Positions 1 to 11,384 of a DNA stretch of 64,000 nucleotides are shown here, in pieces. The DNA lies in the NCBI GenBank assembly GCA_022579005.1, contig MU401454.1:620001-684000 (forward strand), given 5' to 3'. The notes below the pieces were generated by a model that saw only the letters and a list, made by a program, of their open reading frames with translations, was not told the origin of the DNA and ran no database searches. Source of the stretch: Poronia punctata (taxonomy: Eukaryota; Ascomycota; Sordariomycetes; Xylariales; Xylariaceae). How positions within the stretch are numbered: the stretch's first letter is position 1; the number at the start of each line of letters is the position of its first letter. A program made the position numbers and the translations under genes.

Positions 1-3000
1 TGGCCCACTAAGTTACATAAGTGAAGTTCTCTGCTATATAGAGTCTGTTTCGGCATGTGAATGTGTTGCTCAGTTTGTGTAGAGGCGGGTGAGCAATCGA
101 TATCCTAATACACCTACAATCTCTCATCGTAAGACACGCAAATCAGGGAAGAGTATCACTCTATTTATATTAACTATACACAGGCATGTAGCCGTTGTGT
201 GTGCTCCTTCATCTCACCCACATGCTATGATATAGGTTCGAGGCCTATTGGTACTATTGCCGTTCAGGTCAGTCCCTTCTATCTACAGGATGGGTCCTCG
301 GCTTCGGGCGTTTATTTTGTTCTGTTATAATTTCTACACACACGGCGAGATGGACGTGTTACAAGTTATAACCAAGCGCACCGACTTGTAAGCTGGGAGA
401 AAAAAACCATAGGTGAGATAAGTGTTTATACCTGCTGTGACAGGAACAAACGACGCCGCCAATTCCATCAGGAACTGTCGCGGATAGCATACCTATATAT
501 ACTGTTAATTCTAGACGGGATTAACGGCGTCGTTTCCCTTGACACAAACTAACAGTATACACACTGATCCTCGGCACCTGCTTGGTCTACAAAGGTTCTT
601 TGGACAGATATGGGCACATATCATAAGAGCACCTGTAAATCCAACGATGAGCTCTCGGATATCTGAGATGTGTGGGGATTACAGGTATGGTCAAGACTCA
701 ATACAAAGACGTGTAATGAAGATTTCCTCTCATTTTTCTATACTCATCTTGAGGGGATGAATAAAATCGACACCTACTATGAAGAAACAGAGACGACCTT
801 ACCTCAGACTTTACCGTGTCTCACCAACTGACCAAATACCTAGGTTAGTCCATCCATTTCGGTTCTACATCAGTGATGGTGCGTACGATTACCGTACCTA
901 TATGCCAGGTATCTTGTCTTGGAGACGTGTGATAGGGGCGTATAGGTACGGTATGCCCTTGGCTAGCCAGAGAAGCAGAGGCCACATACATCTCTATATA
1001 TAACTATCTACCTTACCCAGGTTTATCTTGACGACGCTGTTCACGACCATTCTCTACCTTGCAGCCTTGTGTGTTTTTCGGTCAGAAACCCCTCGCAACG
1101 ATACATTTTCCGCTGTCGACGAAGAGGTAGGTATGTCAAGTCCATACATGATACACGGCCCTAGCTCTTTCGCTATACAAGTAGGTAGGTAGCTAGTCGC
1201 GAGGAGACGCGTCAAACGAATACAAACAGAAAAAAGAAGGCAGAACTTGAGGGTGTTCATATGTCATCAGTTCACGTCCCGGATGATAGGAACTTTAGAG
1301 TGAGGCCAGACCACTCTATGATTCAAGAAGCCGGATAAATGACGCGAACGAGAGCAAAGAACACACGTGACACATGGCCGACATGATTCTACCTCATCCC
1401 CTTTAAGAGAAGTGAAGTGTGATTCCTTTCGGAACTTCCCCAGACATGCGTAGACCACTTAACTTACAGCATGAAAAACCCACAAGGCAATAGATATCGG
1501 GGTTTCAAATGGTAGCATCTCTAACCTCAACGTGATGGCTTAGCCTATGTAGGTACTAAGGTTAAGTATTTGTAGACCGGTTCGACAAAGAACAGGCTCA
1601 GATTCCACAAGATCAAGGCGCTCGCTCGACTTATACCACAAGGTACCTACCCTAGCCTTTCTACTCTTAGTAGTATAGTATTGTGTACCTAGTCTACGAG
1701 TAGGCAAAGATTACACTTTTTATCCGTGACAGCGTCAATTTCATATACCCTAGCCGCGACCACACTGAAATGAAGGAAATTAGCCCTCTGGATATGGAAG
1801 AACCTTACCTACTTCCTGGTTCAAATACCTAACTGGCTCATTATACATACCTACTTACTTGACCCCTTATTGGATTCGGACGATGCTCCGAAAACCCATA
1901 CCATACAGCTACAGATTTGAAGGAAAAAAAACGTGTAGACGTTACATTCACAGATACATGCGCGATCTACGAGGATCCATGATCGATCCGTGGACCTGGG
2001 ACGTGTCTCATCCCATCTTTCATCGCACAAAACCCGAGATATCTGTTCTTACGGTTCAACGGGGTGGTACCGTAGTAAGTAAGTGAGTAACCTAAAAGGC
2101 TTTTTCTTATTCGAAAAAAGACTATAATTAAATCAAAGTTAGTTAGTTAGGTAGTTACGCCCCGACAGACAGACAGACAGACAGACAAAATACGTGTACG
2201 TGCCAACCCCCTTGTTCGTTTCGTCCCACGTCGCATTGCTGACGTAATTGTCCGGCGGGAAGCTGCAGCAGCAACAGTAGGTAGTATCCAGATACGTAGG
2301 TCAACGATTCCGTTCACCGATCGAGATTAGTTCGGGGGACATGGGATCCGGTCTTCAACTTATTTTATGCTTGTTTTGCGAAACGGTTCCAGGCGCCGGG
2401 TTCAATGTAGGACGAACTGATTTTTTTCTTTTCTATTCTCGCCCCTTTTCTTTGGAGTTTTTGGACTGACTACCTGGACTAACAAACTCGGGCGATAATG
2501 CAAAGAAAGAATGACGGCGGTAAGCGGGTTCGGAGATGGATTGCCTGGTTTGTTATTAATATTTTTCTGCAGCCTCCATTGTCCAATACTTGTTGGAGAG
2601 AGATCAAAAGGCCATGGGGAATTACCTAACCTTAGGTGACCTTGGATGGTAGAAGAAGAAGGGGGGAAAAAGAGGTTCCATCCAAGATCATCCCACCGTC
2701 GATCATTCCGTCAATCTTGATATATGGCCATCGCATAGCACGTACACGTAAAATGTGGCCCCTTTCCACCGTCCGTCCGTCCATCCCGTCGACATCTCAT
2801 CGCCTCACCTTTTCTCCCAACTCGGTAGAGCAGAACAAGGTAAAAAGTGTCTCTCTCAGTAAATACGGCCGGGCAATATGAGTTAGAGGAAGAGGAAAGG
2901 GAAGGGAAGGGGAAATGAATTATCATTCGGCGCATTTCAAAAATCTCAGGTAACGTATCTTTTTTCGCAGCAAGACATGCATGCGTTATGATAGACGGTA

Positions 3001-6000
3001 GTATCTGCCTAACCTACCTGGGTAAACTTGTACCTCGTCTCATGTATGTATCATGTATGTATTTACGGGGTCGCTTATTCGGAATGATAGAGTAGACCCA
3101 ACGCACTGGGTGTCCGTTTTCTGAGTGGTCGCCTGATTTACGCCGCAGAGAGGGAGTATGCAGATTTAGTATCACCACATGGTAAGTATATATATATTAC
3201 CCCGAAGTAGATAGATGTTGGGGTAGGTTGAGGGGAGCATTGTCCGTGTATGAGTATAGACTTTCTATGTACTTAGTTTTCAAGATAGTTCCATATCAAG
3301 CAAGTGAGATGTAGGGATAGATGTAAGTAAAAATCTGTACGTGTATGCAGCTAAGATGTACACGTAGGGCATAGGGTTACATCATGTTAGCTGTTTGTTG
3401 ACAAAACGGTAGACTTCAGATCGTCACTTGTCATAATAGAGAATAGCTACTCGTAGACCCTTGAAAAGAACACGAACAGGGTGACACGCGAATGTCAATC
3501 ATGACCCCCGAGGTTACAGCACAGCAAACCAGGTAGTTGAGGATTAGCGTCACGCTAGGAATTGACTACCGTACCATGTAACCGACCAGCTTACTACTTA
3601 CCTAATCCGAACATGTCGAATCCAAAGCCTAGACTACCTACATAGGTACTTAGCCAAAGCATGCAAAAAACAAGGCATTTGATTGAATTGCCGTAGACTA
3701 GGTAAGTAGGTAGAACGCCACAGGAGATAAACCTCACTTTATCGGACTTTGGTAGACAGGGCTATACGCATAAATTGAGAATACGATGGCGTGGGGATGG
3801 GAAATGGTCATGTACTTTTTGAGAATACGTGTTCCCTCCCCCCCAGAATATCACGTTGCGTCCCCGTTGCGTTTTGTAACCCAGGTGACCCAATCCCTGA
3901 TTTAAGGTCTCTTTCCCTTTCCCCCCCGTCTGTTGGGATGTACGATAGGTTCGGTAAAAGTCTGCCTATCCATCCATATGCAATGCATACATAATATCGT
4001 AATGAAAAATCAGCCCTGTGATACGCACCATCCCCAGTAATACTAAACCAGGAAGATCATCTGTTTTTCCCATTCTTGTCACGCAGTATTCCAGGTTTAA
4101 ATATGATTCGCACGTAACCCATGACTATAAAAAAAGAATACTAATTGTCCGTCCCCTAGACTAGACTAAATTCTTACTACTTTCCTGATATAAACATGAG
4201 GAAGTACGAGTAGATAGACTCTGCATGCGATCAGCGCTGTTGCGGAACAACAAATAGATCGACAAACATTTTGCGTCTCGCTAAAACGTGTATATATTTT
4301 TACGACAGCTCTTTTTCTATTCCCCGAAATATACTTGACCCATGGTTGAGATCTTTTCCCTTTTATCGTAGCTTTCGGTGTGTTTTGGTCTGTCTAGGTA
4401 CCTTGGCCTCTCCTGAGATAAGAGGGGAACCGGTAGATAGGGGACCTGTCTCCTTTTTTACTCGTCAAAACTCCAGGCCCTACAGGTACTCTTCTTCTTC
4501 TCTTGCCGGTTTTTCCATTCATTGCCCGTTGGTTCTTTCCATGTAGGTAGCATAATAAACTAGACTATATTACTCGTAAGTCAGCTTGGCCGGTAATCCC
4601 CTTCTAATAATATAATTACGTGCGTACTATCTATCCATCTAGCGTTGACCGGTGAAGACTCTCTAGCCCAAGTAGATACAGTCTATTTATTCCGGGGTAG
4701 ATGAATCGCCTAACCTAAGGTAGGTACCGTAGGAAGTAAAAAAATGACCGAAAAAAGAAAACTTTTGATCCACGCATAAATACAACCTCCATCTACACAC
4801 CGTAGCCCGAGAATGGGAATCACATTGCAGAATGGCATTTCCTGGGTGCCAAAGCGCGAAATGTCGATCCCATTTCCCGATCTTCCCTTCCCTTCTCCCC
4901 CACCGTAGGTGTTCGTCTCGTGTGCCAATTATTTCCTAGTCTGGTCGAGAGAGCCTCACTTTTTTTTATTTTTTTTTTAAAAAAGTCTTTTTTTCGCTAA
5001 CGGCTCCGGCTCCGAGGTGCCAGGATCTTGGTTATTGCTCCCCAGGTACCTACTTTACTTACCTACATGTAGCTAGCCGGAATCAGGGGTAGGAAATAGG
5101 TAAATGGCAAGGGGAGAAACAATCCAGGTAGCTGGCGCCACATAAATCCGCATAGAGGAGTACTTACGTGTAGATAAATTGTTACTAGGAACTTGGAAGG
5201 GAGTAAGCGACGCTAGCGCTAATAAAGTAACCCTGGTGGGGCTTGGTACGTACATGCTCTAGTCTAGCAGTTGTAGCTCCTGCCCAGAACCCTGCCAGCC
5301 AGTTCAAAGATAGGAGAGAGCTACCTCTAGACTATAAACATGTCGAATTGGCCCTTGCCGGCGGCCTTCGGCAAAGCAAGTGCGACTCGTCCGGCTGGGG
5401 CATGGGGTGTGGGGTTATCTACCAGAGTCTCGCGACGGTGATAATAATAATCACTGCTGACTTGTATTCCCGAATCCTCGGCTAAGAAGTAGGTTGGAAA
5501 CGGGATAGCCTTCCCTCACTCATCCATGTCGCAAAGGAACTTTTGTCCGTCACCTGCGTGTGTGCATGTATATAGTCGTAACTTGTAAGATCATGCTTGG
5601 CTCAAATTTGCCCGCTCTAACCTCCAAGTAACTACGTGGAGGCGTCTGTCAAGCTTGCATTCGTTCATGGTAGCGTCTAAGGGGCTACCCAAACCAACCT
5701 CGAGACCTCAGTGACCCCCAAGAACAGTAGAGGGTAAGAATAAGAATGAAAGGGCCCAATGTAAGAAATAAAACCTAGTCCCTGCCTGTAGAACGAACGT
5801 GCCAAAACCCCCCCACACCCTACCAATGATGACTATTACCCCAAAACAATGACAGAAACCTCGCGGTGTAAAAACAAAAAGACCAGTAACGACTGAAATG
5901 GTCAATATCATCAATACTGATACCATAATCCCGCAACGCTTTCCCATGACCCCAGCCTAGTAAAGGCGTAAACTCCCATTATCCGGCGCAATACATTGGT

Positions 6001-6029
6001 TCAAGTCGTATCCGTGACGTATCTTTTGG
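1..6029. other. Gene-free stretch, no convincing coding region
   Basis: I see no reading frame here with recognisable motifs, good length or plausible splicing; the open frames are all short (under about 95 codons), overlap on both strands and have no protein-like composition. The stretch holds a (CAGA)n tract near 2164-2188, homopolymer T/A runs near 4960-4995, TACGAGTA/TACTCGTA octamers at 1695, 3448, 4205 and 4571, and many GGTAGGTACC-like strings. It could be long intergenic DNA or hold a non-coding RNA gene that I cannot detect. Confidence 0.5.
2164..2188. repeat. (CAGA)n microsatellite
   Basis: About six tandem copies of the tetranucleotide CAGA/GACA in intergenic DNA, read directly from the sequence. 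Confidence 0.85.
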
Positions 6030-6656
6030 TTATGCCATTAGATGACCCTCGCGTAGACTGTCCAGCAGTTTCTGTTCGTCGATTGCTGCGTGAAATGGAA
6101 CATCAGTAAGTGGTTTCAAAATGACAGAGACGGAAGATATAAGACGTATCGCGTCTTCTTTTGGCTTTGAAAAGGAAAAGGAAAAGGAAAAGGAAAAGGA
6201 AAAGGAAAAGGGGAAAGGGACGGATAACGAAAAGTAAAGCATACAAGGGGATTCGAGAGCAACACCGCTCTTGCGGACGCGTACGGGGCGCGAAACCACC
6301 TGATCTATGTGGATCGACTCCCCGACCGTGTAGTCAATGCTGTAGCGGTTAACGACGAGCCGGTAAGTCCCAGCCTTCCTAATGACGATGTCGTTGAAGA
6401 TGGTGAATTCATAGTTCTCCGTCGCGGTGCTGGTACCAGCACCGCCCTGGCTCTGCTGCAACTCCTCTGGCAGCATCGCGGGAGACCTAGTCATCGAGCC
6501 CTGCACCGAGTCGCCCGAGAGAATATTGTCGTGTGAGTCGTAGACTAATACCTGGAGGAAGATAGCGCTCTGCTCTGGTGTCTGCACGACAAGAGGAGGG
6601 TACAGGATCGACCCTCGCTGAGACTGTGTAGGTGGTTGGACAACGATGCTGGACAT
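6030..6656 (-). CDS. Short velvet-domain regulatory protein
   Basis: Velvet proteins (VosA, VelB, VelC, VeA) are fungal transcription regulators with a DNA-binding fold that link development and secondary metabolism. This 208-residue frame starts with a QPP..S..G..LYPPLVV block (residues 7-24), followed by ENYEFTIFNDIVIRKAGTYR (residues 82-101) and a VVSRPVRVRK strand, the order expected for a velvet domain. At 208 residues it is shorter than VosA or VelB (usually above 300). The start codon has a good context (CAACATGTC). Residues near 145-160 are a Phe-Ser run encoded by a TTTTCC hexanucleotide repeat, which stays in frame because its unit is six bases. A GTATGC donor lies just before the repeat, so the repeat could instead be intronic, but the acceptor I tried creates a stop. 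The family assignment is from motif memory, without alignment. Confidence 0.5.
   Translation of the reverse strand: MSSIVVQPPTQSQRGSILYPPLVVQTPEQSAIFLQVLVYDSHDNILSGDSVQGSMTRSPAMLPEELQQSQGGAGTSTATENYEFTIFNDIVIRKAGTYRLVVNRYSIDYTVGESIHIDQVVSRPVRVRKSGVALESPCMLYFSLSVPFPFSFSFSFSFSFSFSKPKEDAIRLISSVSVILKPLTDVPFHAAIDEQKLLDSLREGHLMA
6170..6215. repeat. GGAAAA hexanucleotide repeat inside a coding frame
   Basis: Six to seven near-perfect GGAAAA units, which read as Phe-Ser repeats on the minus strand inside the velvet-domain frame. Changes in unit number would preserve the reading frame. Confidence 0.85.
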
Positions 6657-9600
6657 GTTGATGTTCTTCGCCGACGTCTCTCTTTTATTCGTTTTCGATA
6701 TGCCTGGAGAGGAATTTGAGGAATGGGTTTGCTGTCTTGCTTGTCTGGCTTATCGTGAGTGTTCTGGGCGTGCCACCTTGGTTCTCCTTGGCCGAGGACG
6801 TCGACCTTCTTTATAGATATATTCTCGAATCTATAGTGTCGGTTGAGCGCCTCACTTCTAGGTCTGTGTCTTCGATTCACCTCACTCCTTCCCTGACCTT
6901 GTGATCCTCAGGAGAAGGAGGCAGATCCGACGGTCGGAGGCGTGGGAGGCGACTGCCTAGGAATGAGGTGTGCAAATCGTTGACAGGCTGTCTAGAAGCA
7001 CGTCTCAGCGTGGGGTGTAAGCAAAGAAAACCTGTCACACACAGGTAGAGACAGACAAGGAATGCGCCCAGACGTCCGCTCGTCCACTCGACCAAACAAG
7101 CGCGCACAACACGCACGTCGTAAACGCCGGCACATGTACACAGCAAGCCGAGAGAGGGAGAGAGATGCAGCAGAGTATGTAACTAGTATACTGATGGGTT
7201 AGGGTCCTTTTGTTGCATGGTGGGATATAATAGGATATGGTAGGGTACACAGGGAGGGTACCTGCTGCGAGCTCACGTTGACCAGTTACCACATTCTTGG
7301 GCGGAAGACGCAAGGAATATCTGACGACATCCCCATTCGCACACGGTGGCATGGAATAGCACGGCAAAAGCGTGGCATAGCATGGTATGGTATGGCTGCA
7401 TTCCTTTACCCTAGCTCCCCGTCCACAGGTGTGTCTTGCCTGAGCGAGCGCGTGTATGTAATACCGCCTCCCCGAACCCCGGGTTGGTTCTGTACAGTAG
7501 GTCAGAGAGGTACGCGGTGCATGTCGAATTCCACGATTGCTCGGCCTTTGGTCTTCAGCTCCGTCGTTGGTAAATAACAAGGCTGCCCTTCTCCAGTTTT
7601 GCTCCAGTAACAGCTAATGGTGAGGCTAACATGACATATGTCTGCAAGACCTGCAAGCCTTTCGCTGCCAGCCAGTGCAGCACCGGCGCCAGCTCCGATC
7701 AACTAGACTCGGCTTCGTGGCGCCTCGAGGGGGACAGTTCAAGGTTCGCTTTTCTCGATTCCATCATTTTATTCTTTTAATTGACTTTTCCGTCTTCGAA
7801 GCCACAATAGTCAATTCTGGAACGGTAAGTATCATCTACCAGTGGCACGGCGCCAGGGATGTGATAGGTTGATAGGTTGGGCGATGCGGCGAATGCATTG
7901 CTTCGTGCTTCCGGGATCGTTCATCCTGGTCCTCGGTGACATCACTGCCGTCAGTTCGACCCTGCAGGCCATGTCATAACCATTTATGGGTCTAGCCTAC
8001 GGGCCTACCTCTTTTTGGTCTTTCTAAATTCTGCAATCGGCTGGAAATCATTCTATGTTTTTACTCGCACAAGTAATAGTTCTTGTGTTATTCTCTGGTT
8101 CAGTAATCAAAACGAATGCATACCACCATGCAGGGTCTGCCTGCGAGGACCTGCTTCGAGATGCTAAGACTACGTTAACTCCTGGTCTTCAGGCAGTCGT
8201 GGGTAGGTAAAAGATACCTAGCACTCCTAGGCAGGTGGCGGGTAGGGGTAGATAAGGTACCTAGCCCACTGTCTGAGAAGGACCCGCGCGGGCCCGACCT
8301 GGATAGACCCCTGAACAGACGACAGACCCCTGGACAATATCCTAGACAGAAGAAGCCTGGACTCCACGGCTGTGAACCGGGACCCACAACGTATAAGCCG
8401 GGTTCTGTGGGGGAGTTTCTTCGACATTTCTCTCATAAACGGCAACATTCTCGTAACTCCTGGGAAGCCCCAAAGACGACTGGAATGGAACAGAGGGAAC
8501 AGAAAAATTCTTCACTCGGCTATACCGGTTGGTGTTTCTTTGCCAGCACACTTGCCACTGCCAGATTGCTATCTCTGTTCCTCTTTCCTTCCTGTTTTGC
8601 CCCTTCTTCCATGCTCACTCACTGACTGTATGTTCGTGCCTTCCACTTTCCCCGACACTGCCACAACTATCGATTGGAATGCACAATCCCCAGGACGCGC
8701 CTCGATCTCGCAGCATGTCGTGCAACTGCATCCATAGCTATATCCGTAATAGTGCCGCGAGTCACGTACGACATTGCCAACGACTAGGGCTGAATTCCCA
8801 TGGGGCTCGATTGTGCATATCTTGAAGGGCCATGGGAATCACCTCACAAAATGGAGAGTTACACCCCTGCAAAAGAACTGGCGAGGAGTATAGAAAACGG
8901 AAAAAAGCAAAGGGAAAACGGAAACGGAAAACGGAAAAAGAAACCAGCAAAAAGAAAACAACAAGACGCAGCAGCTACAATGATACTCGAAGCAGGGCGG
9001 ACAACCTTCTTTACTCTCGCGGCGGATTTCCCTCGTTAAGAGAAACGACACCGCGATTTCATCAGAGCTGCTTTAACCGGACGATTCGGTCTAATTATCC
9101 AGCCAACAGTTCCCTCAATTTGTAGAGCAGCGCTACATACTCTTAGCAAGATTGGAAGCCCGACATATTACCCGGCCATATCCCGTGACGGATGAAAACG
9201 GATTAGGCGCTACTGTGCAGGATAGAATGCTCCGATAACACGAAGCAAGGGTCAACCAGGCTGGAAATTGCAGGTGCTGCCAGCAACAACCCAATATTGG
9301 GTTGTCTATCCCTTTCGCAGATACTTTACGCTTATCATCACGAGTATCTAGAAATCTTCGGGTCTTTGGTCCTTGATGCACGGAACAGCGCCATAACTAA
9401 GATCCCTTGCGGACCATAAGAACATGTGGCACCGATCAATCATGCTTGCCTGGTTGGTATTCACACGAATCCCGGAAGTTGTTTCGCCCAAACAGCGGTG
9501 AAGCAGTTTGCGATGCAAAATATTACCGGCATAAACCAGACTCGACGTCGCGCAAAAAGGGAGGAGCACTGGAAAGTACCTAATGCTCCCTATTAGGTCT

Positions 9601-9663
9601 CAGGATATTCATATTGGGCAATCATGACGGACCTTTACTAAAGAGACGTATCAAGCTAGTAGG
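6657..9663. other. Intergenic stretch, no gene recognised
   Basis: Several overlapping open frames of 60-180 codons occur on both strands, but none has recognisable motifs or a believable exon structure. The longest (minus strand 7035-7580) is arginine- and cysteine-rich without domain features. A degenerate GAAAACGG-type tract lies near 8880-8945, and short CATGGTATGG-like direct repeats near 7360-7395. Confidence 0.4.
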
Positions 9664-10290
9664 TTAGAAATTCAATTCGCGGTTCAACTCATACGCAGGC
9701 CGAATCCGTTGGATACCGCGGACGAAACCCCCCGAATCACACTGTCCCCAGCTTTCAAAATGGGCGTCGTTCTTCGGCAACGGGCCGGCGACAAGGCACA
9801 CCAATGCAGCATTGCCGTTGAGCGTTTTGTCTGCATAAGGCTTTCTTGGTGTGCGGCCCCTCACTTGCTAAGGTACCTCTAGACGCGGAAACCATGTCAA
9901 CTCCTGGTAGACTAGTTTAGCACCGAGTGCAGCCGTGTGGTAGGTAATCTGATCTGAGGAACTGAACATCTGAATCTCCACAAGAAGCAATGTAGCATGT
10001 GATCCACTAATAGGACATACTGTTGCCGAGACTTCAACACGGAGCTTATCCAGCGATTTCTCAGATATCTTAAGTAATAACAGGACGAGGTCGGTGTTTG
10101 GGTTGGTCATGAAGCTATATACACTGTTGTACAAGGGAAGGGCGGCCCATGGATGTTTGTGATTATGTACAAAGGAGGAGTCCGGTCCCGAAACGAGGCT
10201 TTTACGGGAGCTGAGATCAAGACACGTATTCAAATGGAATAGAGGGAAGAGAGAGTGCCGCGTAGAGGATACGCGAATACGCGAATAGGA
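9664..10290 (-). pseudogene. Unrecognised reading frame interrupted by one in-frame TAG
   Basis: On the minus strand one frame runs from about 10290 to 9664 (roughly 205 codons) with a single TAG at 9870-9868. On both sides of the stop the translation looks protein-like (aliphatic and hydrophobic segments such as NTDLVLLLLKISEKSLDKL before it, NGNAALVCLVAGPLPKN after it). There is no ATG at the 5' end of the frame, and the space up to the neighbouring BolA-like gene is only about 60 bp. I do not recognise the product. It may be a decayed gene fragment, a gene whose first exon I cannot see, or chance. The stop could come from CAG or TGG by a CpA-to-TpA change. Confidence 0.25.
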
Positions 10291-10353
10291 TCCGTTTCCT
10301 CAAAAATTCCCCTTTCGCAGCCAGAGGCCGACGAGACCCGCAGTGCCGAACGG

Positions 10354-10827
10354 CTATACCGATTCGCTTTTAGGAATTCTGGTGCGCAGTTGGAGACCAT
10401 GCCAGCCCTTCATCTCCTCACCTAGCACGGCATTGACCATCCGCTGCTGTTTCAGCATGTTTGCGCCACGGAATTTCTCTGATGTGATCTCAATCCCGTA
10501 CATGGAGCCGCAGCCACCCGAGATGTCTTGGACAGTCAGCTCTGTCGGCGAAAACTCTGCCTCAAGCTTGTCCCATATTGCCGACTCTGCAGTATTGAGA
10601 TAACTGGGTTTCTCTGGAAGTGGGTTTTCTGTAGCGGCGGATTTGGCGGCGGCGTCGGTCGAGTATCGTAGCGTATTTGATGCTATGCTTCCTCGTGTGA
10701 TGCTTGATGATAGGACACTTGTTGTTGGCGCGCGCAATGATGGTCTGTAGGCAAGGCCACTTCGTGCGACCGTAGATCCTCGACGGAGTGCAGATGCGGC
10801 GACGCGACAGCACTGAAAGCACAGCAT
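10354..10827 (-). CDS. BOL3: Mitochondrial BolA-like protein (Bol3/Aim1 type)
   Basis: Bol3 acts in the mitochondrial matrix, where with Nfu1 and the monothiol glutaredoxin Grx5 it helps pass [4Fe-4S] clusters to client enzymes such as lipoate synthase. The 157-residue product has an Arg/Ser/Ala-rich N-terminus with almost no acidic residues over about 70 residues, a typical matrix targeting sequence, then the BolA domain. GGCGSMYGIEITSEKF and MVNAVLGEE..GWHGLQLRT closely match BOLA3/Bol3, including the family Cys (in GGCG) and the C-terminal His (in WHGL) that can act as cluster ligands. The start at 10827 is the Met directly before the targeting sequence; the frame stays open to 10917 but that part does not resemble a presequence. 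The gene appears intronless. It is followed on the same strand by the broken frame at 9.7-10.3 kb. Confidence 0.9.
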   Translation of the reverse strand: MLCFQCCRVAASALRRGSTVARSGLAYRPSLRAPTTSVLSSSITRGSIASNTLRYSTDAAAKSAATENPLPEKPSYLNTAESAIWDKLEAEFSPTELTVQDISGGCGSMYGIEITSEKFRGANMLKQQRMVNAVLGEEMKGWHGLQLRTRIPKSESV

Positions 10828-11384
10828 GGCTTCTTTTGTGAGTGGTGGAATGGGTTGCGTCTGTGAGTTTATGTGGGCGTGGGACTGTGTCGCAATGATT
10901 GTGGGTATCAGGCACAAGATGCAGGAGATATAACGCTTCGATTTGCAGTTGTAATGGTCGGTGTTCGTTGTGAAAAGGAATGTTGGTCTTCGCAGTAGGT
11001 AGTTGAGGAATCACTGGCTCATTAATAGGAATAATTCAAAAGTAACATGCAACTTTCGCCGGTGCAAGTACAGCGATCAGCAGAGAAGCGGTTACGTTAG
11101 TGGTTGTTATTGGCTTGTTCCCTATTGGTGCGTTTGGAACCCGATTGGGCTATAGATCGGTTAAAGTAGTAAAGGGAGCCTTGGCTATATGAATACTTGT
11201 ATATTATATTCCTATGAGCAGGACAGGGATATCGTGATTCCATTCACATCTTCTTGTTTCTACACAGGTAACTGTATCTTGCTACTACTTCCCAACTTGC
11301 ATCCTAAATGGCGTACTTCACGTGCTCTTAATTTCTCTTGTTTGGAAAACTCCGCTTTCCAGACCTGATGTCAGCAGATTTTCT
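10828..11384. other. Intergenic region between protease 3' end and BOL3 5' end
   Basis: Both flanking genes run leftward, so this holds the BOL3 promoter and the protease 3' untranslated region. No specific element is recognised. Confidence 0.5.

Noticed and set aside
227..255. GGTTCGAGGCC resembling a tRNA B-box with a 5-bp stem
   Set aside because: No matching acceptor stem, anticodon arm or A-box at the right distance upstream.
6545..6880. 111-codon minus-strand frame overlapping the velvet start
   Set aside because: A different phase of the velvet gene's 5' region, basic and low-complexity, without motifs.
7035..7580. 181-codon minus-strand frame
   Set aside because: Low-complexity, Arg/Cys-rich translation overlapping open frames in other phases, with no recognisable domain or splice support.
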